This document shows positions 1 to 6,875 of a DNA stretch of 10,461 bases, one piece after another. Under the pieces are notes generated by a model. That model ran no database searches and was not told the origin of the DNA. It saw nothing but the letters and a program-made list of their open reading frames with translations. Where the stretch lies: positions 1 through 10,461 of the forward strand of contig JABDJW010000057.1 in assembly GCA_013002375.1 (NCBI GenBank), in the 5' to 3' direction. The first letter of the stretch is position 1. Each line of letters opens with the position of its first letter. Both the position numbers and the translations under genes were made by a program. Source of the DNA: Acidimicrobiales bacterium (lineage in GTDB: Bacteria; Actinomycetota; Acidimicrobiia; Acidimicrobiales; SHLQ01).

Positions 1-272
1 ACTGGGACGACGAGCGGGCCGCCGCCCTTCTCCGGACCACCGCCGCCGCGTTGCCCGCCGAGGGCCGGATCGTCGTGGTCGAGACGGTGGCCAGCAACCA
101 ACCCCGCGACGAGTTCGCGGCCACGTCCGATCTGATGATGCTGGCGCTGGCCTCGGGCCGCGAGCGCACCATGGAGCACTACGAAGACCTGTTCGCCGCC
201 GCCGGTCTGGTGATCACCCGATCGCGGCTGCTGCCCACCGGCGCGACCGCGTTCGAGCTGGTGCCGAGCTAG
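1..272 (+). CDS. O-methyltransferase, SAM-dependent (C-terminal part; 5' end outside window)
   Basis: The reading frame is open from base 3 (first full codon) to the TAG at 270-272, giving the last 89 residues of a protein whose start lies upstream of the window. It opens with W-D-D-E-R-A-A-A-L-L, then GRIVVVETV. This matches the conserved 'DW-DDE-A-LL ... GG-LLVVE' segment of plant/actinobacterial type O-methyltransferases (Methyltransf_2 fold), which surrounds the end of the SAM-binding Rossmann domain. The tail (EHYEDLFAAAGL ... TGATAFELVPS) matches the usual final strand of that domain. Such enzymes methylate hydroxyls of small molecules in the cytoplasm; the substrate cannot be told from this fragment. 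The stop codon overlaps the stop of the convergent SDR gene in the shared tetramer CTAG (269-272). An internal TTG at 51 is not a likely start, because family homology continues upstream of it. Confidence 0.75.
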   Translation, partial: WDDERAAALLRTTAAALPAEGRIVVVETVASNQPRDEFAATSDLMMLALASGRERTMEHYEDLFAAAGLVITRSRLLPTGATAFELVPS

Positions 273-1051
273 TACGGCGAGGTGCCGCCGTCGACCGGGA
301 ATTGGGTGCCGGTGATGTTGCGGCCCGCTTCGGAGGCCAGGAGCACCGCGACGGCGGCGACTTCTTCGACCTTGTTGGGTCGTTTGATGGCGGAGTCGGC
401 GGTGAACATTTCGATCATCGCTTCGTAGCTTTCGAGGCCCATGGCGACGGCCGAATCGGGGCCGGTGTCGCGCACGATGTCGGTCTCGATCAAGCCGGGC
501 AGGATCGAGTTGACGGTGATGCCGAGCGTTCCCACTTCGTGGGCCGCTGACTTCACCAGGCCGTTCACGCCGTGCTTGGTGGCCGAGTAGCCGGGGATGC
601 CGGGCTTACCCAGCTTGCCCTCGACCGATGAGGTCACCAGGATCCGGCCGGTCTCACGAGGGATCATGTGCTGGAGCGCCTTGCGCATGCCCCAGAACAC
701 CTGGTTCAGGTTCCAGTCGACCTCGAGCTTCCATTCCTCGTCGCTCATCTGAGCGACCGGAGCCGTCATCTGCACGCCGCCGGAATTCAGGCAGCAGATG
801 TCGAGCTGGCCGTACTTCTCGACGGTGAAATCGATCAGCCCCTCGACGGCATCCTGCTTCGACGCGTCGCCGGCATAGAACGCGGCGTTGTCGCCGGCGT
901 TCATCTCCTCCAGGCACGTCGCGCCCTTCTCCTCGTTGCGACCATTGACCACGACCTTGGCCCCTTCGGCCAAGAAGGCATCGGCCATTGCCCGACCGAT
1001 GCTGCGGGTGCCGCCGGTGATGCAGGCGACCTTTCCATCAAGCTTTCCCAT
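269..1051 (-). CDS. Short-chain dehydrogenase/reductase (SDR), paralogue A
   Basis: A 260-residue classical SDR: a cytoplasmic NAD(P)-dependent oxidoreductase acting on hydroxyl/keto groups. Visible motifs are the cofactor loop TGGTRSIG (residues 12-19), N114, catalytic S142, Y155 and K159 (YSATK), and a C-terminal FPVDGGTSPY. N36-G37-R38 after the second strand, with no acidic residue, suggests NADP(H) preference (inference). The usual NNAG turn reads LNSGG (88-92), which is a deviation. The ATG at 1051 is chosen because it aligns exactly with the paralogue's start and is preceded by a purine-rich AGGGAAAGAG about 7 nt upstream. The frame stays open far upstream, but only antisense to or overlapping the neighbouring SDR. 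It lies 47 nt downstream of paralogue B on the same strand, so the two are probably co-transcribed. Substrate unknown; 3-hydroxyacyl-CoA or hydroxysteroid dehydrogenases are reasonable models. Confidence 0.9.
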   Translation of the reverse strand: MGKLDGKVACITGGTRSIGRAMADAFLAEGAKVVVNGRNEEKGATCLEEMNAGDNAAFYAGDASKQDAVEGLIDFTVEKYGQLDICCLNSGGVQMTAPVAQMSDEEWKLEVDWNLNQVFWGMRKALQHMIPRETGRILVTSSVEGKLGKPGIPGYSATKHGVNGLVKSAAHEVGTLGITVNSILPGLIETDIVRDTGPDSAVAMGLESYEAMIEMFTADSAIKRPNKVEEVAAVAVLLASEAGRNITGTQFPVDGGTSPY

Positions 1052-1098
1052 GTTCGTTCTCTTTCCCTGTTCGTTCGGTGCGGTGTAGGTCGGTGCGA

Positions 1099-1878
1099 CT
1101 AGTACGGCGAGGTTCCGCCGTCGATCGAGATCATCGAGCCGGTGATGCCGGCCCCGGCCTCGCTGGCCAGCAGGACACAGACGGCGGCGACATCTTCGAC
1201 CGCGTTGAGGCGTTTGACCGCGGACTCCTCGGCGAACATGTCGAGCAGTTCCTGGTAGCTGATGCCCATCGACTCGGCGGCACCCGGGCCCTCGGCCATC
1301 ATGATGTCGGTCTCGATCGCGCCGGGGCACACCGAATTTACGGTGATGCCGAGCGTGCCGACCTCCTGCGCCGCGGACTTGGTCAGGCCGTTGATGGCGT
1401 GTTTGGCCGCCACATAGATCGACAGGCCGGGCTTGCCCATCTTGCCCTCGACCGACGACATCGTGATGATGCGGCCGCTCTGCTTCGGGATCATGTGGCC
1501 GAGGGCGGCCCGCATGGTCCAGAAGGTGTGCCAGAAGTTCCACACCAGGGAATCCTGCATGGCTTCGTCGGTGAGTTCGGCCACCGGCGCGTGGTTGCTC
1601 GCCCCACCGGCGTTGGCGAACAGGATGTCGATGGAGCCGAAGTGATCGACCGTGCCGTTCACGACCGCCTCGCAATCCTCCCGCTGCTTCACGTCGCCGG
1701 CGATGTAGTGCAGGTTGTCGCCGGCTCCGATCTCGGCCAGCGTCGCCTCGCCCTTCTCGGGACTGCGGCCGTTGATCACGACCTGCGCGCCTTCTCGCAA
1801 GAACGCCTCGGCGGTCGCCCGGCCGATGCCGCGCGTGCCGCCCGTGATGCAGGCGACCTTTCCGTCGAGTTCACCCAT
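1099..1878 (-). CDS. Short-chain dehydrogenase/reductase (SDR), paralogue B, first gene of the operon
   Basis: A 259-residue classical SDR. It has the cofactor loop TGGTRGIG (12-19), NAGG turn (89-92), N114, S142, Y155 (YVAAK) and K159, so all four catalytic positions are intact. It is about 58% identical to the downstream SDR by hand alignment, with one gap near residue 206. Both share the unusual SSVEGK-x-GKPG stretch after the catalytic serine and the ending DGGTSPY. The ATG at 1878 has a strong Shine-Dalgarno (GAGGGGG, complement of 1883-1889). The frame could be extended to 2028, but that would run over the promoter region and the start of the divergent SnoaL gene and has no SDR homology. 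A promoter and an operator-like palindrome lie 75-100 bp upstream. Probably an NADP(H)-linked dehydrogenase; substrate unknown. Confidence 0.9.
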   Translation of the reverse strand: MGELDGKVACITGGTRGIGRATAEAFLREGAQVVINGRSPEKGEATLAEIGAGDNLHYIAGDVKQREDCEAVVNGTVDHFGSIDILFANAGGASNHAPVAELTDEAMQDSLVWNFWHTFWTMRAALGHMIPKQSGRIITMSSVEGKMGKPGLSIYVAAKHAINGLTKSAAQEVGTLGITVNSVCPGAIETDIMMAEGPGAAESMGISYQELLDMFAEESAVKRLNAVEDVAAVCVLLASEAGAGITGSMISIDGGTSPY

Positions 1879-1899
1879 GTATCCCCCTCTATCAGTTTT

Positions 1900-1925
1900 G
1901 CTGAATGGTTTGGCTGAATGGTTTG
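1900..1925. repeat. Two perfect tandem copies of a 13-bp unit in the SDR operon leader
   Basis: GCTGAATGGTTTG occurs at 1900-1912 and again at 1913-1925. A looser third copy, GCTGG-ACTTC-GTTTG, follows at 1926-1940. The array sits in the 5' leader predicted for the minus-strand SDR operon, between its -10 box and its ribosome binding site, and is less GC-rich than its surroundings. Function unknown: it could be a binding array, a leader-RNA element or a slippage product. Confidence 0.75.
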
Positions 1926-1952
1926 GCTGGACTTCGTTTGGTTGAGCGCCAA

Positions 1953-1980
1953 ATACTAACCGGGCGATCAATTTCCGCAA
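1953..1980 (-). promoter_or_regulatory. Predicted promoter of the two-SDR operon
   Basis: On the minus strand, TTGCGG (1980-1975) and TAGTAT (1958-1953) are separated by 16 nt. TAGTAT fits the actinobacterial -10 pattern TAnnnT. Transcription would begin near 1947, leaving a leader of about 70 nt that contains the 13-bp repeats. The -10 box overlaps one end of the 18-bp operator-like palindrome, so a bound protein should block it. Confidence 0.45.
1955..1972. promoter_or_regulatory. Operator-like imperfect palindrome, copy 1 (SDR operon / SnoaL gene)
   Basis: The sequence is ACTAACCGGGCGATCAAT, between two divergent transcription units. Five of nine base pairs of the dyad match (positions 1, 3, 5, 7 and 8). 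It shares ACTAACC-N3-CGAT-N3-T at identical spacing with copies at 7540-7557 and 8874-8891. Its right half plus flank, CGATCAATTTC, is identical to the copy at 8874. Size and dyad fit a TetR-family operator; the binding protein is inferred to be the TetR encoded at 7511-6876. Confidence 0.55.
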
Positions 1981-1990
1981 GAATCCAGGT

Positions 1991-2434
1991 ATGGACACTC
2001 CTACCCTCTCCGATCGGTCCGCCATCATCGATCTGACCGCCCGTTACTGCTGGGCGCTCGATCAGAAGAACTGGGCCGACCTCGACCACGTCTTCACCCC
2101 CGACGCCACCGCCGACCTCGGCCGCGGCGGCCAGAAGAGCCGGGACGAAATCGTCGCTCGAATCCGCAGTTCGCTCGACCCCCTCGACGACAGCCAGCAC
2201 ATGGTCAGCACCCATGCGATCACCATCGACGGCGACACCGCGACGAGCCGGTGTTACCTCCACGCCCAACACGTGCTGCACGGCACCCCGGGCGGCGAGC
2301 TCTTCGTCGCGGCCGGCCGTTATGAGGACGATCTGATTCGCACCGCCGACGGCTGGAGAATCAAACACCGGGCCCTCACCATCATGTGGACCGACGGCAA
2401 TCGGGCGGTGATGGAGTCGGGTAAAGAAGGCTGA
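1991..2434 (+). CDS. SnoaL-like/NTF2-fold protein, BaiE-like candidate dehydratase or isomerase
   Basis: A 147-residue single-domain protein of the SnoaL-like, cone-shaped NTF2 fold. This fold includes polyketide cyclases, scytalone dehydratase, steroid delta-isomerase and the bile-acid 7-alpha-dehydratase BaiE. The opening ARYCWALDQKNWADL and the later QHMVSTHAITIDGDTATSRCYL are the typical helix and strand signatures. Aligned with BaiE as I recall it, Y19, D24 and H70 fall on BaiE's active-site Tyr30, Asp35 and His83, with the same Tyr-to-Asp spacing. The BaiE arginine is not clearly matched (R127 is nearby). This suggests an acid-base enzyme rather than a purely structural domain; the reaction is inference. 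The ATG at 1991 follows CCAGGT, only a weak ribosome site. It is divergent from the SDR operon, with 112 nt between starts holding the shared operator and repeats. Confidence 0.8.
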   Translation: MDTPTLSDRSAIIDLTARYCWALDQKNWADLDHVFTPDATADLGRGGQKSRDEIVARIRSSLDPLDDSQHMVSTHAITIDGDTATSRCYLHAQHVLHGTPGGELFVAAGRYEDDLIRTADGWRIKHRALTIMWTDGNRAVMESGKEG

Positions 2435-2437
2435 CCG

Positions 2438-2477
2438 AGCCGTCGGTAAGACAGAGCCCTAGCCGTCGGCACGACAG
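2438..2477. repeat. Imperfect direct repeat after the SnoaL gene
   Basis: AGCCGTCGGTAAGACAG (2438-2454) is repeated with two changes as AGCCGTCGGCACGACAG (2461-2477), a 23-bp period. The first copy overlaps a small hairpin, ACCGA-GCCG-TCGGT (2434-2447), that starts at the last base of the SnoaL stop codon. There is no T-run, so it is not a convincing intrinsic terminator. It may be a binding site for regulation of the downstream hydrolase. Confidence 0.5.
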
Positions 2478-2548
2478 CCGGCCTGCCGTCCGGTACCGTC
2501 GGGCGCTGGGCGGCTTGGCCAAAGCCAGGACCAAAGGGGAATGGGCAC

Positions 2549-3943
2549 GTGATGCAACAGCTGGTACGACGACGCACGGCAATCGTGGCGATGGTGGTGG
2601 CGCTGGTGGCGTCATCATGTGTCATCGGGCCGATCACGGGGCCCGGCCCGGGCGGGGTCCCGCCCGGCTTCGATCTGAGCCTGATCGACTACGAGCGATC
2701 CGAAGTGTTCCTAGGCGAGGCCGCCCGCAGCTACGGATCGGCCGACCCATTGAGCGCCGACGGAAAGTGGACCGTCATCCCCGATGCCCAATATCAGCTC
2801 TTTCTCACCCGGTTGGTCGTCAATCGACCCGTCGATCCCGCCGATTTCAACGGCACGGTCATCGTCGAGTGGATGAATGTCACCGCGGGCGCCGATCTGC
2901 CCAACGACTGGACGATGGCCCACAATGAGTACACCCGGAACGGCTACGTCTGGGTCGGCGTATCGGCCCAAGCGGTCGGCGTCAACGCGGCCAAGGTCCA
3001 GAACCCGGCGCGCTACGGCAACCTCAACCACCCGGGCGACAGCTACTCCTACGACATCTTCACCGAAGCGGGGCGCGCCATCGCCTCCGATCCGCTCGTG
3101 CTGGGCGGGCTCACTCCGGAGCGCCTGATCGCGACCGGTGAATCGCAATCGGCCAGCCGTTTGGTCACCTACATCAACGCCCGTCACCTCGACGAAGGCG
3201 TGTTCGACGGCTACCTGGTGCACAGCCGCGGCAGCGGCGGATCATCGCTACGCCAGGCTCCCCTCGGCTCGATCGTGCCGCCCCGGCCCGGCTTCATCCG
3301 CGACGATCTCGACGTGCCGGTCATGGTGGTGCAAGCCGAGGACGACGTGATCCGCTCGAACAGCGCTCGCCAACCGGACACCGCGCTCTTCCGCCTCTGG
3401 GAGATGACCGGCACCGCCCACGCCGATTCCTACACGCTCAACGGACCGCGCGACGTCGGCGACGGCGCCACCGACATCGCCATGTTCAACTACATGCGCA
3501 ACCCACAGAGCCTCGGCTGCGACAAGCCGATCAACGCCGGCCCCCACTACCTGATTCTGCAGGCGGCGTTCGCCGGACTCGACAACTGGCTCCGCACCGG
3601 CGTCGCGCCCCCGAACGCGCCTCGCATCGCGCTCAACCCGTCCGACCCGAGCCAGCTCCAGCGCGATGCCCTCGGCATTGCCCTGGGCGGCATTCGTTCA
3701 CCGCACGTCGACGTGCCGGTGGCGACCCTCGACGGGCTGAACGACGGACTCGGTTTCTGTCGCCTGTTCGGCAGCACCACGCCGCTCACCGACACCCAAC
3801 TCGACGCGCTCTACGCCGATCACGACGACTTCGTGGCCCAGTGGACTGCATCGGTCAACGCCGCGGTCGCGGCCGGGTTCTTCAACCAATCCGACGCCGC
3901 CAACGTCATCGCCGCCGCGGCGTTGTCGGACATCGGGAACTGA
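2549..3943 (+). CDS. Exported alpha/beta hydrolase (Abhydrolase_10-like), probable lipoprotein
   Basis: A protein of 464 residues. The N-terminus has R7-R8-R9, a hydrophobic stretch (A11-V20) and ASSC with Cys24. This is a lipoprotein-like signal, though the -3 residue is Ala rather than Leu. A Gly/Pro-rich linker follows (28-40). The mature part resembles the actinobacterial 'alpha/beta hydrolase domain' family. It has an EWMNV strand (107-111) and a nucleophile elbow TGESQSASR with Ser199. VPVMVVQAEDDVI gives acid candidates E264, D265 and D266, and TGTAHAD gives His291. Together these suggest a serine hydrolase or esterase acting outside the membrane; the substrate is unknown. GTG 2549 sits 9 nt after AGGGG; ATG 2552 is the alternative and changes one residue. 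The next gene begins 16 nt downstream, implying a shared transcript. Confidence 0.75.
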   Translation: MMQQLVRRRTAIVAMVVALVASSCVIGPITGPGPGGVPPGFDLSLIDYERSEVFLGEAARSYGSADPLSADGKWTVIPDAQYQLFLTRLVVNRPVDPADFNGTVIVEWMNVTAGADLPNDWTMAHNEYTRNGYVWVGVSAQAVGVNAAKVQNPARYGNLNHPGDSYSYDIFTEAGRAIASDPLVLGGLTPERLIATGESQSASRLVTYINARHLDEGVFDGYLVHSRGSGGSSLRQAPLGSIVPPRPGFIRDDLDVPVMVVQAEDDVIRSNSARQPDTALFRLWEMTGTAHADSYTLNGPRDVGDGATDIAMFNYMRNPQSLGCDKPINAGPHYLILQAAFAGLDNWLRTGVAPPNAPRIALNPSDPSQLQRDALGIALGGIRSPHVDVPVATLDGLNDGLGFCRLFGSTTPLTDTQLDALYADHDDFVAQWTASVNAAVAAGFFNQSDAANVIAAAALSDIGN

Positions 3944-3959
3944 CACCCGACCACGAGCG

Positions 3960-5915
3960 ATGAGCAGAAGGTCGCGCGTAGGGCCGCGCAGCAGACTCAC
4001 CCCATCATGGTGGCTGCTGCCCTGGCTCGTCGGGTTCGCCCTCGCGACGATCGTCACCGCCGCTGCCGCTTCCGGCGCAGCAGCCCAGGACGGCCCGTCC
4101 CCGGCCCAGGAACTCGCCGACCGGTACGCGCCGGTGCTGATGGTCAAAGCCCAGACCGACGAATGCGATGCAGAGGGTGAGCGGTTCGCTCCGATGTCGG
4201 TCGACGCTCTTCTCGACAATACCGACGTGCTGTTGCGCCAGGTGGGCAGTGGCAATCCAGTCGTGCAGCGCGGTCCCGGAGCTCGCGACATCCACGGCCT
4301 CGGGGGCGGGTTCTACCTCGACTACCCCGGCGACGCGCTCGAGCCCGGCTGCGTCTATGAAGGCGACTACCGCCGATACAGCGGCGGCCGATCCGTGGTG
4401 TACGCCCACATCGTGGCCGACCCCGACGCGGGCCGGCTGGCTCTGCAGTACTGGTTCTTCTGGTACTACAACGACTGGAACAACAAACATGAGGGTGATT
4501 GGGAGGGCATCCAGATCTTCTTCGATGTCGGTTCGGTCGAGGAAGCGCTGACCACGACACCGGTCGGCGTCGGCTACTCCCAACACGAGGGCGGCGAGTG
4601 GGCCGACTGGAACGACGACAAACTCGAGCTCGAGGGCACGCACCCCACGGTGTACTCATCGGTCGGATCGCACGCGAGTTACTTCGGATCGGCGCTGTAC
4701 CTGGGCCGCAGTGGGAGCGAAGGATTCGGGTGCGACAGTACCGACGGCCCTTCCAACGTCATCGAACCAGCGGTCGTCGTACTGCCTGACGCGGCAACGG
4801 ATGCCGACGACCGCTACGCCTGGCTGGGCTTCGAAGGCCGCTGGGGCGAGCGCCAGACCGGGCCGTTCAATGGTCCGACCGGTCCGAGCACCAAGACCCG
4901 CTGGCTCGACCCGTTCGAGTGGCGCGACGAGTTGCGCGACAGCAGCGTCGTGGTGCCGGGCGGCGACCAAGGGGCCGCCGAAGTCATCGGCGCGTTCTGT
5001 GGTGTCGTCGAGTGGGGCTCGGCCCAGATGATCACCATGAAGCAGAACCCACTCCAGCTCGCCGGGGGCCTCGCAGTCGCACTCGCATTGGTGGCGTTCG
5101 CCTTGCGTCGATCCGACTGGTCGCCGGTCGAGCCCCTGCCCATCGTCCGACGACGGCGGGCGGGCCAGATCATCAAGGCGGCGGGACGGCTCTACCGCTC
5201 ACGACCGGCGACGTTCCTGACGATGGGGTTGACCTACATTCCGGTTGCGCTCGCCACCGGGTTGGTGGTGGCGATACTCCAGCGAATGCCGGTCATCGGC
5301 GCGCTCTTGGCCAGCGATGGCGACGTCGGCGCGGTCGGAAGTTTTGTGACCTTCGGCGCCGGCGGGCTCGGCCATGCACTCGCGCTCACCATCATCACCG
5401 CTGCCGTGGCCCGCTACTTGCGCGCCCTTGATTCCGATGACCCGCTCGGCGCCCGCGCCGCCGTGTCCGAGACGCTCCACGATCTCGGCGGGCTGGCGTC
5501 AGCTGCGGTCCGAGCCACGATCATCGTCGCCCTGTTGCTGGTCAGCGTGGTCGGTATCCCCTGGGGTGTGAGGCAGCTGATCCGCTATCAGTTCATCGCG
5601 TCGACCGCAACGCTCGAGGACCGCCGCGGTCAGGCCGCACTCGATCGAAGCGCAGAGCTGGTCGAAGGCCGCTGGCTCCACACCGCCGGCGTGATGGCGC
5701 TGGCCAATGCCCTGGTGGCCGGGCTCGCCATCTTGGTCGGCATGGCGCTGCTGTTGATCCTGGCCGATGTACCGCTCTGGCTGTTCTCGATCATCGTCAC
5801 CGCATCGTCGGCGTTGGTGGTGCCCGTCACCGCCATCGTGTCGGTTCTGCTCTACGGCGACGCGGTGGCCGAAGCCAACGACGCGGCGCCAGCGGAGAAG
5901 CTCGTCACCGCGTAG
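3960..5915 (+). CDS. Two-part membrane protein: exported Vps62-like domain plus polytopic C-terminal domain
   Basis: A protein of 651 residues. The signal segment (W17-A42) ends in SGAAAQDG, a plausible signal-peptidase site. Residues ~51-260 carry a Vps62/DUF946-like pattern: ADRYAPVL, QYWFFWYYND, KHEGDWEG (H177-D180-W181-E182), GYSQHEGG and HPTVYSSVGSHASY (H228-Y241). It is a putative extracytoplasmic domain of unknown activity, with conserved acidic and His residues that could bind metal. A membrane helix spans ~366-383. The remainder holds about five more helices (~420-442, 461-486, 511-535, 577-601, 603-632). It starts with an IIKAAGRLYRSRPATFL segment resembling the membrane domain found N-terminal to some glycerophosphodiester phosphodiesterases (weaker match). 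The ATG at 3960 has only a poor ribosome site, consistent with translation following on from the hydrolase gene 16 nt upstream. Function unknown. Confidence 0.65.
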   Translation: MSRRSRVGPRSRLTPSWWLLPWLVGFALATIVTAAAASGAAAQDGPSPAQELADRYAPVLMVKAQTDECDAEGERFAPMSVDALLDNTDVLLRQVGSGNPVVQRGPGARDIHGLGGGFYLDYPGDALEPGCVYEGDYRRYSGGRSVVYAHIVADPDAGRLALQYWFFWYYNDWNNKHEGDWEGIQIFFDVGSVEEALTTTPVGVGYSQHEGGEWADWNDDKLELEGTHPTVYSSVGSHASYFGSALYLGRSGSEGFGCDSTDGPSNVIEPAVVVLPDAATDADDRYAWLGFEGRWGERQTGPFNGPTGPSTKTRWLDPFEWRDELRDSSVVVPGGDQGAAEVIGAFCGVVEWGSAQMITMKQNPLQLAGGLAVALALVAFALRRSDWSPVEPLPIVRRRRAGQIIKAAGRLYRSRPATFLTMGLTYIPVALATGLVVAILQRMPVIGALLASDGDVGAVGSFVTFGAGGLGHALALTIITAAVARYLRALDSDDPLGARAAVSETLHDLGGLASAAVRATIIVALLLVSVVGIPWGVRQLIRYQFIASTATLEDRRGQAALDRSAELVEGRWLHTAGVMALANALVAGLAILVGMALLLILADVPLWLFSIIVTASSALVVPVTAIVSVLLYGDAVAEANDAAPAEKLVTA

Positions 5916-5945
5916 CGAGCTGCGGACGACGATCGGCAGCCCGGA

Positions 5946-6851
5946 TCACGCGTGCGGGTCGTCGGCGGCCAGGCGCTCGAAGTAGGTCCGCAGGGTCGTG
6001 GTGCCGAGCGGCGGGCCCACGCCGTCGATTTCGCCGGCGACGACGATGAACTCGGCCAGGTCGCCGAACTGGTTCGACAGCAGGCGAACGCCCTTGACCA
6101 GACCGCCGGCCGCCCACAACGGGATGACATGGATCTTCGGCTTCTTGCCGAGCACGTCGAAGGCCAGCTCGGCCGCTTCGCGCTGCGTCATCACTTCCGG
6201 GCCACCGACTTCGACCTCGAGGTCATCACCCTCGGCCACGTCCACGCAGATGTGACCGAGATCCCGACCGTGGATCGGGCTCATCCGATTGGAGCCGTCG
6301 CCCACCAGCAAGGATCGGCCCTTCTTGGCCATCGTCAGCAGCGCGCCCATGTCGGAGAAGTAGCCGCACGGTCGAACGATCCGGTAGTCGAGGCCGGACG
6401 CCTCGAGCTCGGCGACGACCCGCTCGTGCTGGACGGTGATGGCGAGCTCGGCGATCTCCGGCTTCTCGGCACCCTGCATCGAGACGTAGACGAACTGCTC
6501 GACGTCAGCCGCGACCGCCATCTCGATCAGGCGACGGTTGAGCTCGTAGTCGACCTGCTCGAATGTCAGGCCGTCCCGCTGGCGGGAGATACCGATACTC
6601 GAGAACACGATGTCGATGTCTTCCATCAACCCGTCGAGCGTGCTGGGGTCGGTCAGCTCGCCGACGAAAACGTCATCGACGGCCGCTTCGTCGATGGCCG
6701 GCGCGGTGAAGGGGCCGGGCTCACGCAACCGGTCGGCGTCGCGGGTCAGGGCTCGCACCCAGTACCCCCGCTGCTTGAACGCCTCCACCACGAACTTGCC
6801 CAGGTAGCCGGTTGCGCCGGCCACCAGGACTCGTTTTGCCGGATCGGTCAT
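5946..6851 (-). CDS. Atypical SDR (NmrA/SDR_a5-like NAD(P)-binding protein)
   Basis: A 301-residue extended or atypical SDR. It has GATGYLG (G12-x-x-G15-x-x-G18) for dinucleotide binding and no classical YxxxK pair. Other segments typical of this family are RGYWVRALTRD, DIVFSSIGISRQRDGLTF, EQFVYVSMQGA, SGLDYRIVRPCGYFSDM, SPIHGRDLGHICVD and VGGPEVMTQREAAELAF. These are cytoplasmic, isoflavone-reductase or divinyl-reductase-like proteins of mostly unknown substrate. ATG 6851 is preferred to GTG 6857 because GGAG (complement of 6860-6863) lies 8 nt before the ATG but only 2 nt before the GTG. It follows the TetR gene by 24 nt on the same strand, so they probably form an operon. Its stop is 30 nt from the convergent membrane-protein stop, with no convincing terminator between. 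Confidence 0.85.
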   Translation of the reverse strand: MTDPAKRVLVAGATGYLGKFVVEAFKQRGYWVRALTRDADRLREPGPFTAPAIDEAAVDDVFVGELTDPSTLDGLMEDIDIVFSSIGISRQRDGLTFEQVDYELNRRLIEMAVAADVEQFVYVSMQGAEKPEIAELAITVQHERVVAELEASGLDYRIVRPCGYFSDMGALLTMAKKGRSLLVGDGSNRMSPIHGRDLGHICVDVAEGDDLEVEVGGPEVMTQREAAELAFDVLGKKPKIHVIPLWAAGGLVKGVRLLSNQFGDLAEFIVVAGEIDGVGPPLGTTTLRTYFERLAADDPHA

Positions 6852-6875
6852 CGGCACCTCTCCCCGCTCCGGCCC

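Noticed and set aside
1052..1675. Upstream extension of the minus-strand frame of SDR paralogue A
   Set aside because: It lies on the same strand as, and inside, SDR paralogue B in another frame, is rich in Arg/Gly/His as shadow frames are, and the paralogue's start aligns to 1051.
1078..1917. Plus-strand open frame of about 280 codons
   Set aside because: Antisense to SDR paralogue B; the translation is Arg/Asp/His-rich with no domain and no ribosome site.
2512..2526. GGCTT-GGCCA-AAGCC hairpin before the hydrolase
   Set aside because: Only five pairs and placed in the promoter-proximal region; no support for a riboswitch or terminator.
5916..5945. GCTGC ... GCAGC inverted repeat as a terminator between convergent genes
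   Set aside because: Only five pairs with a 12-nt loop and no T-run; expected by chance in GC-rich DNA.
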